This document shows positions 1 to 7,234 of a DNA stretch of 40,926 bases, piece by piece (positions within the stretch are counted from its first letter, which is position 1; each line of letters starts with the position of its first letter). Source of the DNA: Aquificaceae bacterium (lineage in GTDB: Bacteria > Aquificota > Aquificia > Aquificales > Aquificaceae); contig JANWWY010000011.1 in assembly GCA_025057455.1 (NCBI GenBank), positions 1 through 40,926 on the forward strand, given 5' to 3'. The notes under the pieces are model-generated. The model was not told the origin of the DNA. It ran no database searches and saw nothing but the letters and a program-made list of their open reading frames with translations. Both the position numbers and the translations under genes were made by a program.

Positions 1-282
1 GAAGAGGGTTTTAGAGTCAGAGTTGTAAACATGGCAAGCTTTGAAGTCTTTGAAACCCAAGAAGAGGAATACAAAAGAAGAGTTCTTCCACCAGAGGTCA
101 GAAAAAGGGTTGCGGTGGAAGCAGGAAGGGGTTTATGCTGGTACAAGTACGTGGGTCTGGACGGTCTTGTTATAAGCCTTGAAACCTTCGGAAAATCCGC
201 ACCCGGTGATGTGCTTATGGACTACTTTGGCTTTACCGCAGAAAAGATATTAAGCAGGGTTTTAGAGTATATCAAAGCGTAG
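1..282 (+). CDS. tkt: Transketolase, C-terminal end (partial)
   Basis: The reading frame is open from the first base, so this is the last 93 codons of a gene that starts outside the window. Transketolase moves two-carbon units between sugar phosphates in the pentose phosphate pathway, using thiamine diphosphate. The fragment matches the C-terminal transketolase domain: a stretch reading VVNMASFEVFETQ, then an LPPEVRKRVAVEAG segment, a conserved W-Y pair and the GLDGLVISLETFGKSAPG segment. It ends with a helix (AEKILSRVLEYIKA) typical of the family. The catalytic and cofactor-binding parts lie upstream and cannot be judged. The ATG at 31 is internal, not a start. dapA follows after 22 bases. 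Confidence 0.9.
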   Translation, partial: EEGFRVRVVNMASFEVFETQEEEYKRRVLPPEVRKRVAVEAGRGLCWYKYVGLDGLVISLETFGKSAPGDVLMDYFGFTAEKILSRVLEYIKA

Positions 283-291
283 CAATGGTGT

Positions 292-297
292 TATAAT
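292..297 (+). promoter_or_regulatory. -10 box of dapA (TGTTATAAT), leaderless spacing
   Basis: A perfect TATAAT preceded by TG-N (extended -10) ends 7 bases before the dapA ATG at 305. No Shine-Dalgarno sequence lies between. A start site 6-8 bases downstream of the box falls on or next to the ATG, so the mRNA would be leaderless. No clear -35 box is seen. Confidence 0.6.
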
Positions 298-304
298 CTT
301 TTGC

Positions 305-1198
305 ATGTTCTACGGTTCAATAGTCGCTCTCATCACACCCTTCAAAAATGGGGAGGTTGACTTTAAAGCTTTGGAAAACCTCATAGACTTTCATGTAAAC
401 AATCAAACGGATGCCATACTTGTGTGTGGCACAACAGGAGAGTCGCCAACCCTTACCTTCGAGGAGCATGAAAAGGTGGTAGAGCATGCGGTCAAGTATG
501 CAGGAGGCAGGATAAAGGTTATAGCAGGAACTGGTGCCAACGCAACACACGAAGCGATAGAGCTGACCTCCCATGCCAAAAAGGTTGGTGCGGATGCATG
601 CCTTCTTGTGGTGCCTTACTACAACAAGCCTACTCAGGAGGGTCTTTATTGGCACTTTAAAACGGTGGCGGATGAGGTGGACATACCCATAATCCTCTAC
701 AACATACCCTCAAGAACGGGCGTAGAGATTTCTCCCGACACCATATATAGGCTCGTCAGCGATTGTCCTAACATTGTAGGTTCTAAAGAGTCAACGCCAA
801 ACATGGACAGGATATCAGAGCTGAAAAGGCTTTTAGGTGATAACTTTACCATACTCTCGGGAGATGATTCGCTCACACTGCCCATGATGGCACTGGGTGC
901 CAAAGGTGTTATATCCGTAGCCAACAACGTAATGCCAAGAGAGGTAAAGAGCATGGTAGACTACGCTCTAAAGGGTGATTTCCAGAAGGCAAGGGAGATG
1001 CACTACTATCTTTTTGACCTTTTCAAAGTGCTTTTCATAGAGACAAACCCCATACCAGTTAAGACCGCATGCTGGGCTCTCGGCATGTGTGAAAAGGAGT
1101 TTAGACTGCCACTTTGTGCCATGAAGCCTGAAAACGAGAGAAAACTCCTTCAAACTCTAAAAGCTTACAACCTGCCAGTGGTAAGAGGCGATGGATAA
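305..1198 (+). CDS. dapA: 4-hydroxy-tetrahydrodipicolinate synthase
   Basis: This enzyme condenses pyruvate with aspartate semialdehyde, the first committed step of lysine and meso-diaminopimelate synthesis, so it feeds both protein and peptidoglycan. The 297-residue length is typical. The (beta/alpha)8 barrel landmarks are present: CGTTGE with Thr43-Thr44, the PYYNKPTQEG loop, Tyr132 in LYNIPSRTG, Arg137, and the Schiff-base lysine Lys161 in VGSKEST. These agree closely with the Escherichia coli positions. The start at 305 is chosen because the protein begins directly with FYGSIVALITPF, as usual. The gene is preceded by an extended -10 box only 7 bases away, and overlaps the next gene by 8 bases, so it probably heads a short operon. 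Confidence 0.96.
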   Translation: MFYGSIVALITPFKNGEVDFKALENLIDFHVNNQTDAILVCGTTGESPTLTFEEHEKVVEHAVKYAGGRIKVIAGTGANATHEAIELTSHAKKVGADACLLVVPYYNKPTQEGLYWHFKTVADEVDIPIILYNIPSRTGVEISPDTIYRLVSDCPNIVGSKESTPNMDRISELKRLLGDNFTILSGDDSLTLPMMALGAKGVISVANNVMPREVKSMVDYALKGDFQKAREMHYYLFDLFKVLFIETNPIPVKTACWALGMCEKEFRLPLCAMKPENERKLLQTLKAYNLPVVRGDG

Positions 1199-1583
1199 GA
1201 TTCTACTTTTCCTAAACTCCGCCTATCTTGGTCTTGGGTCTTTCTTCAGCTTCTATGTGGCACCGACCCTGTTTAGAGTTCTCCAAAAGGAGCAGGCTGG
1301 TAGCGTAGTAGAGAGAGTTTTTCCCGTATACTTTAGCCTTGGTCTCGTCGTTTCCGTAATAACTCTTTTGATAGGGCTGAAGCTTGGTAGGCTTATCTTT
1401 CTACTTGCACTGGTAAATGCGGTGCTCCATGCCTTTCATCTTTTTTACATACTTCCTACTGCGCATAACCTTAAGCCGGTGGACTACGGTGCCTTTATGA
1501 AATGGCATGGCATATCCATGGGTGTAAACTTGCTTAGCCTACTAACTACTCTTGTATTGTGTATCGTCTTGATAAAAAGATGA
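1191..1583 (+). CDS. DUF4149-type integral membrane protein
   Basis: The product is a 130-residue hydrophobic protein with about four membrane segments (roughly residues 5-27, 43-61, 66-88 and 105-127). The pattern of an N-terminal segment followed by FYVAPTLFRVL and a further AG-x-VVERVFPVYFSLG block is what I recall for the DUF4149 (TMEM205-like) family. No enzymatic function is known to me. It starts inside the end of dapA (8-base overlap) and its TGA overlaps the ATG of the next gene, so it is translated within the dapA unit. A second protein of similar layout lies at 18281-18682. The family call is by eye and moderately sure; that it is a membrane protein is clear. Confidence 0.75.
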   Translation: MDKILLFLNSAYLGLGSFFSFYVAPTLFRVLQKEQAGSVVERVFPVYFSLGLVVSVITLLIGLKLGRLIFLLALVNAVLHAFHLFYILPTAHNLKPVDYGAFMKWHGISMGVNLLSLLTTLVLCIVLIKR

Positions 1584-1954
1584 TAGAGCTAAGGCTTTCC
1601 ATGCTTCCTGTGCCAAAGAGCAACCGATACATACGCAAGAAGGGAGGCAAAGTATTTAAACCACCAAGGGTAAAAAACTGGGAGGTAAGAGCCCTATGGG
1701 AGATTAAGGAACAGTACTCGGGTGAGCCCATTGAAGGTAAGATTTCCATATATGTGGAGCTACTCCTGCCCAATCACAGAAGAAGGGACATAGACAATAT
1801 GTTAAAAAGTCTTTGGGACATATTAGAAAAGGGTGGCGTAATAAAAAACGACAGCCAGATATACGAAGTAAGAACCATAAAGAAGGTGGTAAAGGGACAA
1901 CAGGGAACGGTTGTAAGACTTGGAGCTTTTAAACATGGCTTTGAAAATTCTTGA
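1580..1954 (+). CDS. rusA: RusA family Holliday junction resolvase
   Basis: RusA resolves four-way DNA junctions during recombination. The 124-residue protein carries the family's acidic cluster RRRDIDNMLKSLWD and the later KNDSQ motif. Counting from the chosen start, Asp70, Asp72, Lys76 and Asp91 fall at the same numbers as the catalytic residues known for Escherichia coli RusA (120 residues), so the enzyme looks intact. The ATG at 1580 forms an ATGA overlap with the previous stop. An in-frame start at 1559 would add seven residues inside the upstream gene and is less likely. The family is mostly carried by phages, but here it sits between metabolic genes with no phage genes nearby and looks like a resident chromosomal gene. 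Confidence 0.9.
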   Translation: MIELRLSMLPVPKSNRYIRKKGGKVFKPPRVKNWEVRALWEIKEQYSGEPIEGKISIYVELLLPNHRRRDIDNMLKSLWDILEKGGVIKNDSQIYEVRTIKKVVKGQQGTVVRLGAFKHGFENS

Positions 1955-2561
1955 TAATGCACTTCTCTCGCATAAGATAAACCTCATAAGGAATAAGCAT
2001 GCATCGTCCGAGGAAATCAGAAGAGCGGTAGAGGATGTTACCGTCATATCCCTATCCCATATGGCTCAGCTTTTTCCCGGAGAGGAAAGGGAGATAGAAA
2101 CACCCATGGGGAATTATACCTTTGAGTTCATAATGGAAGAAAAAATAGTGTTCGTATGCGTACTCAGGGCTGGCATTCCTATGCTTAACGGTGCTCTAAG
2201 GGCACTTCCAAAGGCAAAGGCGGGGTTTGTAGCCATAAAAAGGGATGAAGAAACCCTAATGCCCAAGCTCTACTATTGGAGGCTTCCAGACCTTACCAAC
2301 AAATTTGTGGTAGTCCTTGACCCCATGCTCGCCACAGGAGGAACCCTTAGCCTAACCATTGACCGATTAAAGGAAGCAAAACCAGAAAGGATTATGTCCC
2401 TTAATCTTGTGGCTTCACCAGAAGGCTTAGAAAGACTGCTATCTTCACATCCAGATGTAGACTTCTTCGTCGTAAGGGTAGACAGAGGTTTAAACAAAAA
2501 GGGATACATAGTGCCAGGTGTAGGAGACTTAGGAGACAGGCTCTTTAGTGAAGGTCTCTGA
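1935..2561 (+). CDS. upp: Uracil phosphoribosyltransferase
   Basis: Upp converts uracil and PRPP to UMP in pyrimidine salvage. The 208-residue product begins KILDNALLSHKINLIRN and carries the PRPP-binding motif DPMLATGGTLSLTIDRL near residue 130, plus the C-terminal uracil-binding segment YIVPGVGDLGDRLF. All family landmarks are present and the length is normal. The ATG at 1935 is chosen over the earlier in-frame start at 1920 because the family begins just before this motif. The gene overlaps the end of rusA by 20 bases, so it is probably the last gene of the dapA unit. Its stop region overlaps the convergent NlpD-like gene by 17 bases. Confidence 0.95.
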   Translation: MALKILDNALLSHKINLIRNKHASSEEIRRAVEDVTVISLSHMAQLFPGEEREIETPMGNYTFEFIMEEKIVFVCVLRAGIPMLNGALRALPKAKAGFVAIKRDEETLMPKLYYWRLPDLTNKFVVVLDPMLATGGTLSLTIDRLKEAKPERIMSLNLVASPEGLERLLSSHPDVDFFVVRVDRGLNKKGYIVPGVGDLGDRLFSEGL

Positions 2562-3924
2562 TGTATTCAGTAGGGTCCAGTGGTATGCCCTCCTTGTTTC
2601 TCAGTTCAAACCTGAGGATGCAATCTTCAGAGTTGTTCTTTCTGCCCAATCTGGCTATTACCTGACCCTTACTAACCCTGTCTCCCCTTTTTACTAAGTT
2701 CACTTCGTTATGAGCGTAGAGGGATATAAAGCTTTCGTGTTCCACAATTATCATGTTGCCATAAGCCTGAAGGTCTCCACCGCTGTATATGACCCTACCA
2801 TCCTCCACGGACCTTATGGGGGTGGAGCAGGGCGCAGATATCTCTATACCCTTTGGTACCTTTGTTATCTTACCTTCTACTGGCAACGGTATGCTTATAC
2901 CAAGGTTTATGGATGGCGTGCTTACAGTCTTTTCCTTATCTAACCCAGAGAGCACTTGCCTTTCTTCTCTTCTGCTAGTTGGTGTTTCCTGTGGTGTTTT
3001 GACGGCCACCTCTCTTTGAGGTATCTTCACCTTAGTGCCAGCCTTTATAAATTTGCCCTTGAGCTCAGGATTTAACCTCTCCAGTTCTTTCAGAGGTACG
3101 CCAGTAACCCTTGCCACATCCTTCAGTCTTGCACTTCTCTTAACAACGTATACATCGTGTTTTTCTTCTTTGACTTCCCTGCTTGCCTTTTGGACTGGCA
3201 CTTTTACCTGTGTCCCAGGATTTAGCCACTTGCCCTTAAGCTCAGGGTTTAGCCTCTCAAGCTCCTTTAGAGATATTCCCGTGGCTTTTGACACATGTTC
3301 TAGCTTTCCTCCCTTTCTGACTGTATAAAGCTCGTAGTCTTCTTTTTCCGCAACTGCCTTTCTTTCTGGTGGTAACTTTACCTTGGTGCCTGGCTTAATA
3401 AACCTGCCTTTAAGCTCGGGGTTTAACCTCTCTAACTCTTTCAGAGGTACACCTGTGACCTTAGATACATCGCTGAGCCTTCCACCGCGCTTAACAGTGT
3501 AAAGGTAAGAGTCTTCTTTGGTTTGTTGCTTTTCCTCTTTTACCCTTGATACAGCCTTGGCTGGTATTTTTATTTTTTGACCCTCAACGAGCTTATCACT
3601 TTTTAGGTTGTTAAATTCCCTAAGTTCTCCCGCATCCACACCAAAGCTTTCCGCTATTTTTTGAAGGGTATCCCCCTTTTTCACCTCGTAAATTGCGTAC
3701 TTTTCCACTTTTCTTGAAGCTTTGACGGGTATGCATATTTTTTGCCCAGCCTTTAACTGATGCTCTTTAAGGCCTTTGTTGGCGGATTTTAGACTCTTTA
3801 GGTCTACGCCTTCTCTCCTTGATATCTTCTCGAGCGTATCCCCTTCCTTAACAGTGTAATTTTTACACTCTACCGCAAAGGAAAGACTTACGCTAATACC
3901 TAACAGTAAAATCCCTTTCCTCAT
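2545..3924 (-). CDS. NlpD-like envelope protein: five LysM domains and a degenerate LytM (M23) domain
   Basis: The 459-residue protein has a signal peptide (residues 1-17), five LysM peptidoglycan-binding domains (about 21-66, 77-121, 140-185, 198-243, 257-302), a Ser/Thr/Pro-rich linker and a C-terminal LytM/M23 fold (about 350-455). Active M23 peptidases use a His-x3-Asp and an His-x-His motif. Here the first site reads KGIEISAP and the second CILRFELR, so the zinc ligands are missing. In NlpD and EnvC such inactive domains activate amidases that split septal peptidoglycan, and I infer the same kind of role. A strong Shine-Dalgarno (AGGAGGTG) precedes the ATG at 3924, inside the end of acyP. 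No lipobox cysteine is seen, so unlike Escherichia coli NlpD it may not be a lipoprotein. Confidence 0.88.
   Translation of the reverse strand: MRKGILLLGISVSLSFAVECKNYTVKEGDTLEKISRREGVDLKSLKSANKGLKEHQLKAGQKICIPVKASRKVEKYAIYEVKKGDTLQKIAESFGVDAGELREFNNLKSDKLVEGQKIKIPAKAVSRVKEEKQQTKEDSYLYTVKRGGRLSDVSKVTGVPLKELERLNPELKGRFIKPGTKVKLPPERKAVAEKEDYELYTVRKGGKLEHVSKATGISLKELERLNPELKGKWLNPGTQVKVPVQKASREVKEEKHDVYVVKRSARLKDVARVTGVPLKELERLNPELKGKFIKAGTKVKIPQREVAVKTPQETPTSRREERQVLSGLDKEKTVSTPSINLGISIPLPVEGKITKVPKGIEISAPCSTPIRSVEDGRVIYSGGDLQAYGNMIIVEHESFISLYAHNEVNLVKRGDRVSKGQVIARLGRKNNSEDCILRFELRNKEGIPLDPTEYIRDLH
3019..3507 (-). repeat. Three tandem LysM-coding repeats
   Basis: LysM domains 3, 4 and 5 of the NlpD-like protein (3370-3507, 3196-3333, 3019-3156) are close copies with a period of 58-59 codons. 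All contain LKELERLNPELKG followed by a PGT/AGT-x-VK-x-P end. Domains 1 and 2 are clearly more divergent, so these three come from later internal duplication. Confidence 0.85.
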
Positions 3925-4165
3925 TTTTTGGCACCTCCTTTAGGACCTCCATGCGGTCTACTTGAGCCGCAGGCGGACCCTTCCACAGTTCTTTTAGAAA
4001 GCTCCATACAACTTCCTTATCGCCCTGAACAAAAACCTCTACTCTTCCGTCAGAAAGATTCCTAACCCATCCCGATAATCCGTAGCTATCCGCTAACCTT
4101 TTTGTAAAAGCTCTGTAGCCCACTCCCTGCACTATGCCACTTACGTAAACTCTAAGGGCTAACAT
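3893..4165 (-). CDS. acyP: Acylphosphatase
   Basis: Acylphosphatase hydrolyses carboxyl-phosphate bonds in small acyl phosphates. The 90-residue product shows the signature GIVQGVGYR with the phosphate-binding Arg18 and the catalytic Asn36 in GWVRNLSDGRVEV. Length and order match the family. The frame stays open to 4402, but that extension has no family similarity and runs through the divergent promoter and the rlpA signal region, so the ATG at 4165 is used. A TAAAAT box 7 bases upstream and no Shine-Dalgarno suggest a leaderless message. The 3' end overlaps the NlpD-like gene by 32 bases, so the two are probably co-transcribed. Confidence 0.92.
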   Translation of the reverse strand: MLALRVYVSGIVQGVGYRAFTKRLADSYGLSGWVRNLSDGRVEVFVQGDKEVVWSFLKELWKGPPAAQVDRMEVLKEVPKNEERDFTVRY

Positions 4166-4172
4166 TTTAAGA

Positions 4173-4178
4173 ATTTTA
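4173..4178 (-). promoter_or_regulatory. -10 box of acyP (TAAAAT), leaderless spacing
   Basis: TAAAAT on the minus strand ends 7 bases before the acyP ATG at 4165, with no Shine-Dalgarno between them. It lies back to back with the rlpA promoter. Confidence 0.5.
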
Positions 4179-4194
4179 TACCAGAAAAGATAAT

Positions 4195-4224
4195 TTGAAA
4201 AGTTTACATGATATGTGGTATTAT
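4195..4224 (+). promoter_or_regulatory. Promoter of rlpA (TTGAAA-18-TATTAT)
   Basis: TTGAAA at 4195-4200 and TATTAT at 4219-4224 are separated by 18 bases and lie 31 bases upstream of the rlpA ATG. The resulting leader contains a TAGGAGGTAG ribosome binding site, so this promoter makes a conventional leadered message. Confidence 0.55.
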
Positions 4225-4255
4225 TAAAAAGTCTCACTCTGTAGGAGGTAGTCTC

Positions 4256-4681
4256 ATGCGAAAAGCTCTTCTGTTGCTTCTCATGTTGTGTTTTTCTACT
4301 GCTATGGCTCAAAATTGCAAAGTTTCTGAAGGCACTGCCAGTTGGTACGGGGGAAAGTTTCACGGGAGGAAAACGAGCTCTGGAGAGATGTTTAACAAAC
4401 ATAAATACACAGCCGCATCAAGGGATTACCCCATAGGAACCTATCTTCTGGTGAAAAACCTAAGAAACGGGGAAGATGTAGTAGTCCTCGTAACGGATAG
4501 GGGTCCCTGGAAAAAGAGTAGGATAATAGACCTCTCTAAGGCTGCTGCGGAAAAGCTGGGTTTTTTGGAACAGGGCACTACAAGAGTTCAGATTATGCCT
4601 CTATTCTGTGTTGTTAAAGAGGATGCAGTGGGCGAGCAAGAGTATGAAGAGATAATAAAAGAACTTCTCAACACTCTGTAA
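4256..4681 (+). CDS. rlpA: RlpA-type septal-ring protein / lytic transglycosylase
   Basis: RlpA proteins act on peptidoglycan at the septum; some are lytic transglycosylases for glycan strands lacking stem peptides. The 141-residue product has a signal peptide (about residues 1-18), then a double-psi beta-barrel: EGTASWYGGKFHGRKTSSGE, a YTAASRDYPIGTYLLVKN segment and VTDRGPW followed by IIDLSKAAAEKLG. Asp in VTDRGP and the preceding segment are as in the family. There is no SPOR domain and no lipobox, so it is a short periplasmic form. A good Shine-Dalgarno supports the ATG at 4256. It lies next to the NlpD-like gene, which fits a shared role in cell-wall splitting. The end overlaps the convergent radical SAM gene by 14 bases. 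Confidence 0.88.
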   Translation: MRKALLLLLMLCFSTAMAQNCKVSEGTASWYGGKFHGRKTSSGEMFNKHKYTAASRDYPIGTYLLVKNLRNGEDVVVLVTDRGPWKKSRIIDLSKAAAEKLGFLEQGTTRVQIMPLFCVVKEDAVGEQEYEEIIKELLNTL

Positions 4682-5477
4682 GAGTCCTGTTTACCGCAAG
4701 GGTTCCGCACCCACCTAGCCTGTCCCTTCTGAAACGCGTGGATAAGGTTACCCTTATACCGTAGGTTCGCAAAAGCAGGAAAAACCTTTCATACCTGCTA
4801 TCATCTACATCCTTGTAATCTTCAACCGTTCGATTGTATCTTAGCAAGGTTGCGCTTACACCCAACTCTTTAACAAGCTGCGCAAAAGACTTAATCTCGT
4901 CCTCTGAATCGTTAACCCCCTCTAAAAGAAGATAGGCTAAGCTAATGCTCTTCCTCTTCCGGGCAGAAAGTTTATTCAACGCTTCCCTTAGAGTGTTTAT
5001 GAGTTCCTCTAAACTTCCTGCACTCGGGATGAGCCTTTTTCTTTTATCTTCTTTTACGCTATGAAGGGATATAGTCACGCCTCTATGAGGAAGCTCAATA
5101 AGCTCCCTTAGTTTGCTGGTAGGATGCCCCGTTGTGTAAAAGCTTACGCCCAAACCCAAGCTTTTAAAGTGCCAGAAGGCTCTTTCCACATTAGACCAAT
5201 TCATAAGCGGTTCTCCTATGCCAGCAATGGCTATCTTTTTTATGGGCAATCTATCTTTCAGTATGGTGTATTGTCCAACTATTTCCTCCGCAGTGAGATT
5301 TCTGACAAGACCCTTACTACCAGAAAGGCAAAAAGGACAACCCAAAGCACAGCCTACTTGAGTGGAAACGCACAGAGTATCGCCCCTATAAAAGACGGCC
5401 TCTACCGTGCTTTTATCAGAAAGCTCAAAGAGAAATAAGTGGTTCAATTCACTGCTCAATTCCCGCGAGAGTTTCAT
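4668..5477 (-). CDS. RlmN/Cfr family radical SAM methyl synthase, short form
   Basis: RlmN methylates C2 of adenine in 23S rRNA (A2503) and some tRNAs by a two-cysteine radical SAM mechanism. This protein has TLCVSTQVGCALGCPFC with Cys36 (the equivalent of RlmN Cys118) and the 4Fe-4S ligands Cys43, Cys47 and Cys50. It also has the GIGEPLMN motif and the second catalytic cysteine, Cys257, in GGCGTLAVN. It has only 269 residues, while RlmN usually has 340-385; the N-terminal helical accessory domain is missing. It may therefore be an alternative RlmN or a relative with another RNA target. It starts 29 bases inside ricT, so it is the last gene of the accC-holB-ricT unit. Confidence 0.85.
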   Translation of the reverse strand: MKLSRELSSELNHLFLFELSDKSTVEAVFYRGDTLCVSTQVGCALGCPFCLSGSKGLVRNLTAEEIVGQYTILKDRLPIKKIAIAGIGEPLMNWSNVERAFWHFKSLGLGVSFYTTGHPTSKLRELIELPHRGVTISLHSVKEDKRKRLIPSAGSLEELINTLREALNKLSARKRKSISLAYLLLEGVNDSEDEIKSFAQLVKELGVSATLLRYNRTVEDYKDVDDSRYERFFLLLRTYGIRVTLSTRFRRDRLGGCGTLAVNRTLTEC

Positions 5478-6315
5478 TCTCTATAAACCTCGCACAACAA
5501 CCACCACAGGTCTTACAATGCTGGATAGCCCTTTCATAACCTTTAGGAAGTACTTCTTGTAGGTTTATCTCCCTTTTGGAGTCTTCTGAAAGTAAGGTAA
5601 TCCTCCACTTTATGGGGTCTATGTGCATGACCTTGTAGGTTTTGCCTTCAAAGCATATCTCGCTTTCTACTTCTGGAAGTATAGACTTTACAAGATAATT
5701 TTCTCTTTCAAACACCAAACAGCACATGAGTCTACCGCATGGACCTGTAAACTTTTGAGGAGAAAGAGGCAGATTTTGTTCCTCTATGTCTTTAAGGGAG
5801 ACAGATTGAAACTCTTCTTGGAATCTCACGCAACATGGTATATCACCGCATGTCCCCATCCAACCCATCATTTGTACTGCATCTCTGACACCTACCTGTC
5901 TCATCTCTATTCTCTTTTTAAAAATCTTGGCAAGGTCCTTAACGAGATTCCTAAAGTCCACTCTCTGGTCAGAGGTGTAGTAGAAAAATATTTTGCCTTT
6001 GTCCAAAGGAATGTAGGTCCTTATTAGCTTCATATCAAGCCCATGCTCTGTTATCTTCCTTTTGCATACTTCCATGGCTTCATGCGCTATTTCCTCGTTT
6101 TCCTTCATCCTTTTTATGTCTTCTTCCTTTGCCTTTCTAAGGAAAAGGGCTTTGAGTGCTGAAGGCTCCCTTGAAGTGCCTAAGACTTTTACCACTTCTT
6201 CACCTTTATCAGAATGCACTACCAGAAGGTCACCCCTGGATACTTCCTCTTCCCATACGCCATCAACCTGCAGAACCTTGTTGGTATCTTGAAAGCGCGC
6301 CTTTATATAAGACAT
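5449..6315 (-). CDS. ricT: PSP1-domain protein RicT (YaaT)
   Basis: RicT is a cysteine-rich PSP1-domain protein. In Bacillus subtilis it acts with RicA and RicF in an iron-sulfur complex that influences mRNA maturation, sporulation and competence. This 288-residue protein has the PSP1 core (GVRDAVQMMGWMGTCGDIPCC, GPCGRLMCCLVFE) and a further CKTCGGCC cluster near the end, so the metal-binding cysteines are abundant. The start at 6315 gives 8 bases between the AGGAGG and the ATG; the earlier ATG at 6319-6321 would lie almost on it. The gene directly follows holB, an order also known from Bacillus (holB-yaaT). It overlaps holB by 53 bases. Confidence 0.9.
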   Translation of the reverse strand: MSYIKARFQDTNKVLQVDGVWEEEVSRGDLLVVHSDKGEEVVKVLGTSREPSALKALFLRKAKEEDIKRMKENEEIAHEAMEVCKRKITEHGLDMKLIRTYIPLDKGKIFFYYTSDQRVDFRNLVKDLAKIFKKRIEMRQVGVRDAVQMMGWMGTCGDIPCCVRFQEEFQSVSLKDIEEQNLPLSPQKFTGPCGRLMCCLVFERENYLVKSILPEVESEICFEGKTYKVMHIDPIKWRITLLSEDSKREINLQEVLPKGYERAIQHCKTCGGCCARFIENETLAGIEQ

Positions 6316-7234
6316 TGGCATTACCTCCTCTTAATTGAAAAAGTAAAAGACTTAACCTTAAACCCTTGCTTAAATATTCTAATCCCATTGATACTTTGTC
6401 AAGAGCCTGCTTGTCTGCCAAGCTCCTATTTTCCACATACCTCCTGTGTAGTAAAGCTTGCACCACTCTCAAAAGGTCATACTGTCTGTCTTGTTCCCAT
6501 TTTTCTACTTCAAGAACCTTTTTGTAAAAGGTCAGCACATCCCCTTCCAAAATTGCCCTTGCGGTACTCAGAAGCTCCTTATCCTCCTTTAGTTTCATAG
6601 CCATCTTTATGCTACCTTCGGAAAGCTCTAACAGAATATCGTCATTTATGCCCGTTATCTCTTTTAGCTCTTCCTGTGTCAGCGGTGGAACTTCTAAAAG
6701 GAAGCTTCTGGATTTTACTGTTGGCAGAATCTTTTGAAGTTTATGGGTAACAAGTAAGAAATGTGTATCTTCTGGAGGTTCCTCCAAAACTTTAAGAAGG
6801 GCATTCTGGGCATACTGGTTCATGCTTTCCGCAGGCTTTACAAAAACTACCTTTTTTCTAGAAAGTGCGGGACTAAGATATACAAAATCCTTTACAGCTC
6901 TTATTTGGTCTATCTTTATCTCCGCCTTTTCTGGATTAAGATAGATAAAATCTGGATGGTCTCCGCGTAAATACAGATACACGCTTTTACCCCTTTTGTC
7001 TTCGCCATAAAACATAAGCTCCTCTATGCTCTTGTGACGAAAACTTTTCATATGCCTGCATGACTCACAACTTCCACAAGGAGGATATTTGTCCTCAAGA
7101 CACAAAAGTGCCTCCGCAAACTCAAGAGCGAGCTCCCTTTTGCCAATACCTTCTTTGCCGTAAAAGATGATGGAAGAAGGTACTCTGCCTTGATAAAACA
7201 TACCACTTAAGAACTTCTTTAACCTTTCCCTCAT
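6263..7234 (-). CDS. holB: DNA polymerase III subunit delta'
   Basis: Delta-prime is the stator subunit of the clamp loader that places the sliding clamp on DNA. The 323-residue protein has an AAA+ fold with Walker A GKEGIGKR (residues 26-33), the four-cysteine zinc module (Cys45, Cys53, Cys56, Cys59) and the AQNALLKVLEEPPEDTHFLLVT segment that is diagnostic for DnaX/HolB proteins. The frame is open to 7462, but that part is the antisense of accC, so the ATG at 7234, which shares one base with the accC stop, is used. accC upstream and ricT downstream are in the same unit. Confidence 0.93.
   Translation of the reverse strand: MRERLKKFLSGMFYQGRVPSSIIFYGKEGIGKRELALEFAEALLCLEDKYPPCGSCESCRHMKSFRHKSIEELMFYGEDKRGKSVYLYLRGDHPDFIYLNPEKAEIKIDQIRAVKDFVYLSPALSRKKVVFVKPAESMNQYAQNALLKVLEEPPEDTHFLLVTHKLQKILPTVKSRSFLLEVPPLTQEELKEITGINDDILLELSEGSIKMAMKLKEDKELLSTARAILEGDVLTFYKKVLEVEKWEQDRQYDLLRVVQALLHRRYVENRSLADKQALDKVSMGLEYLSKGLRLSLLLFQLRGGNANVLYKGALSRYQQGSAG

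Noticed and set aside
3893-4402. Longer acylphosphatase with an 79-residue N-terminal extension
   Set aside because: The extension crosses the rlpA promoter and signal-peptide region on the other strand and has no family similarity; the ATG at 4165 gives the normal 90 residues.
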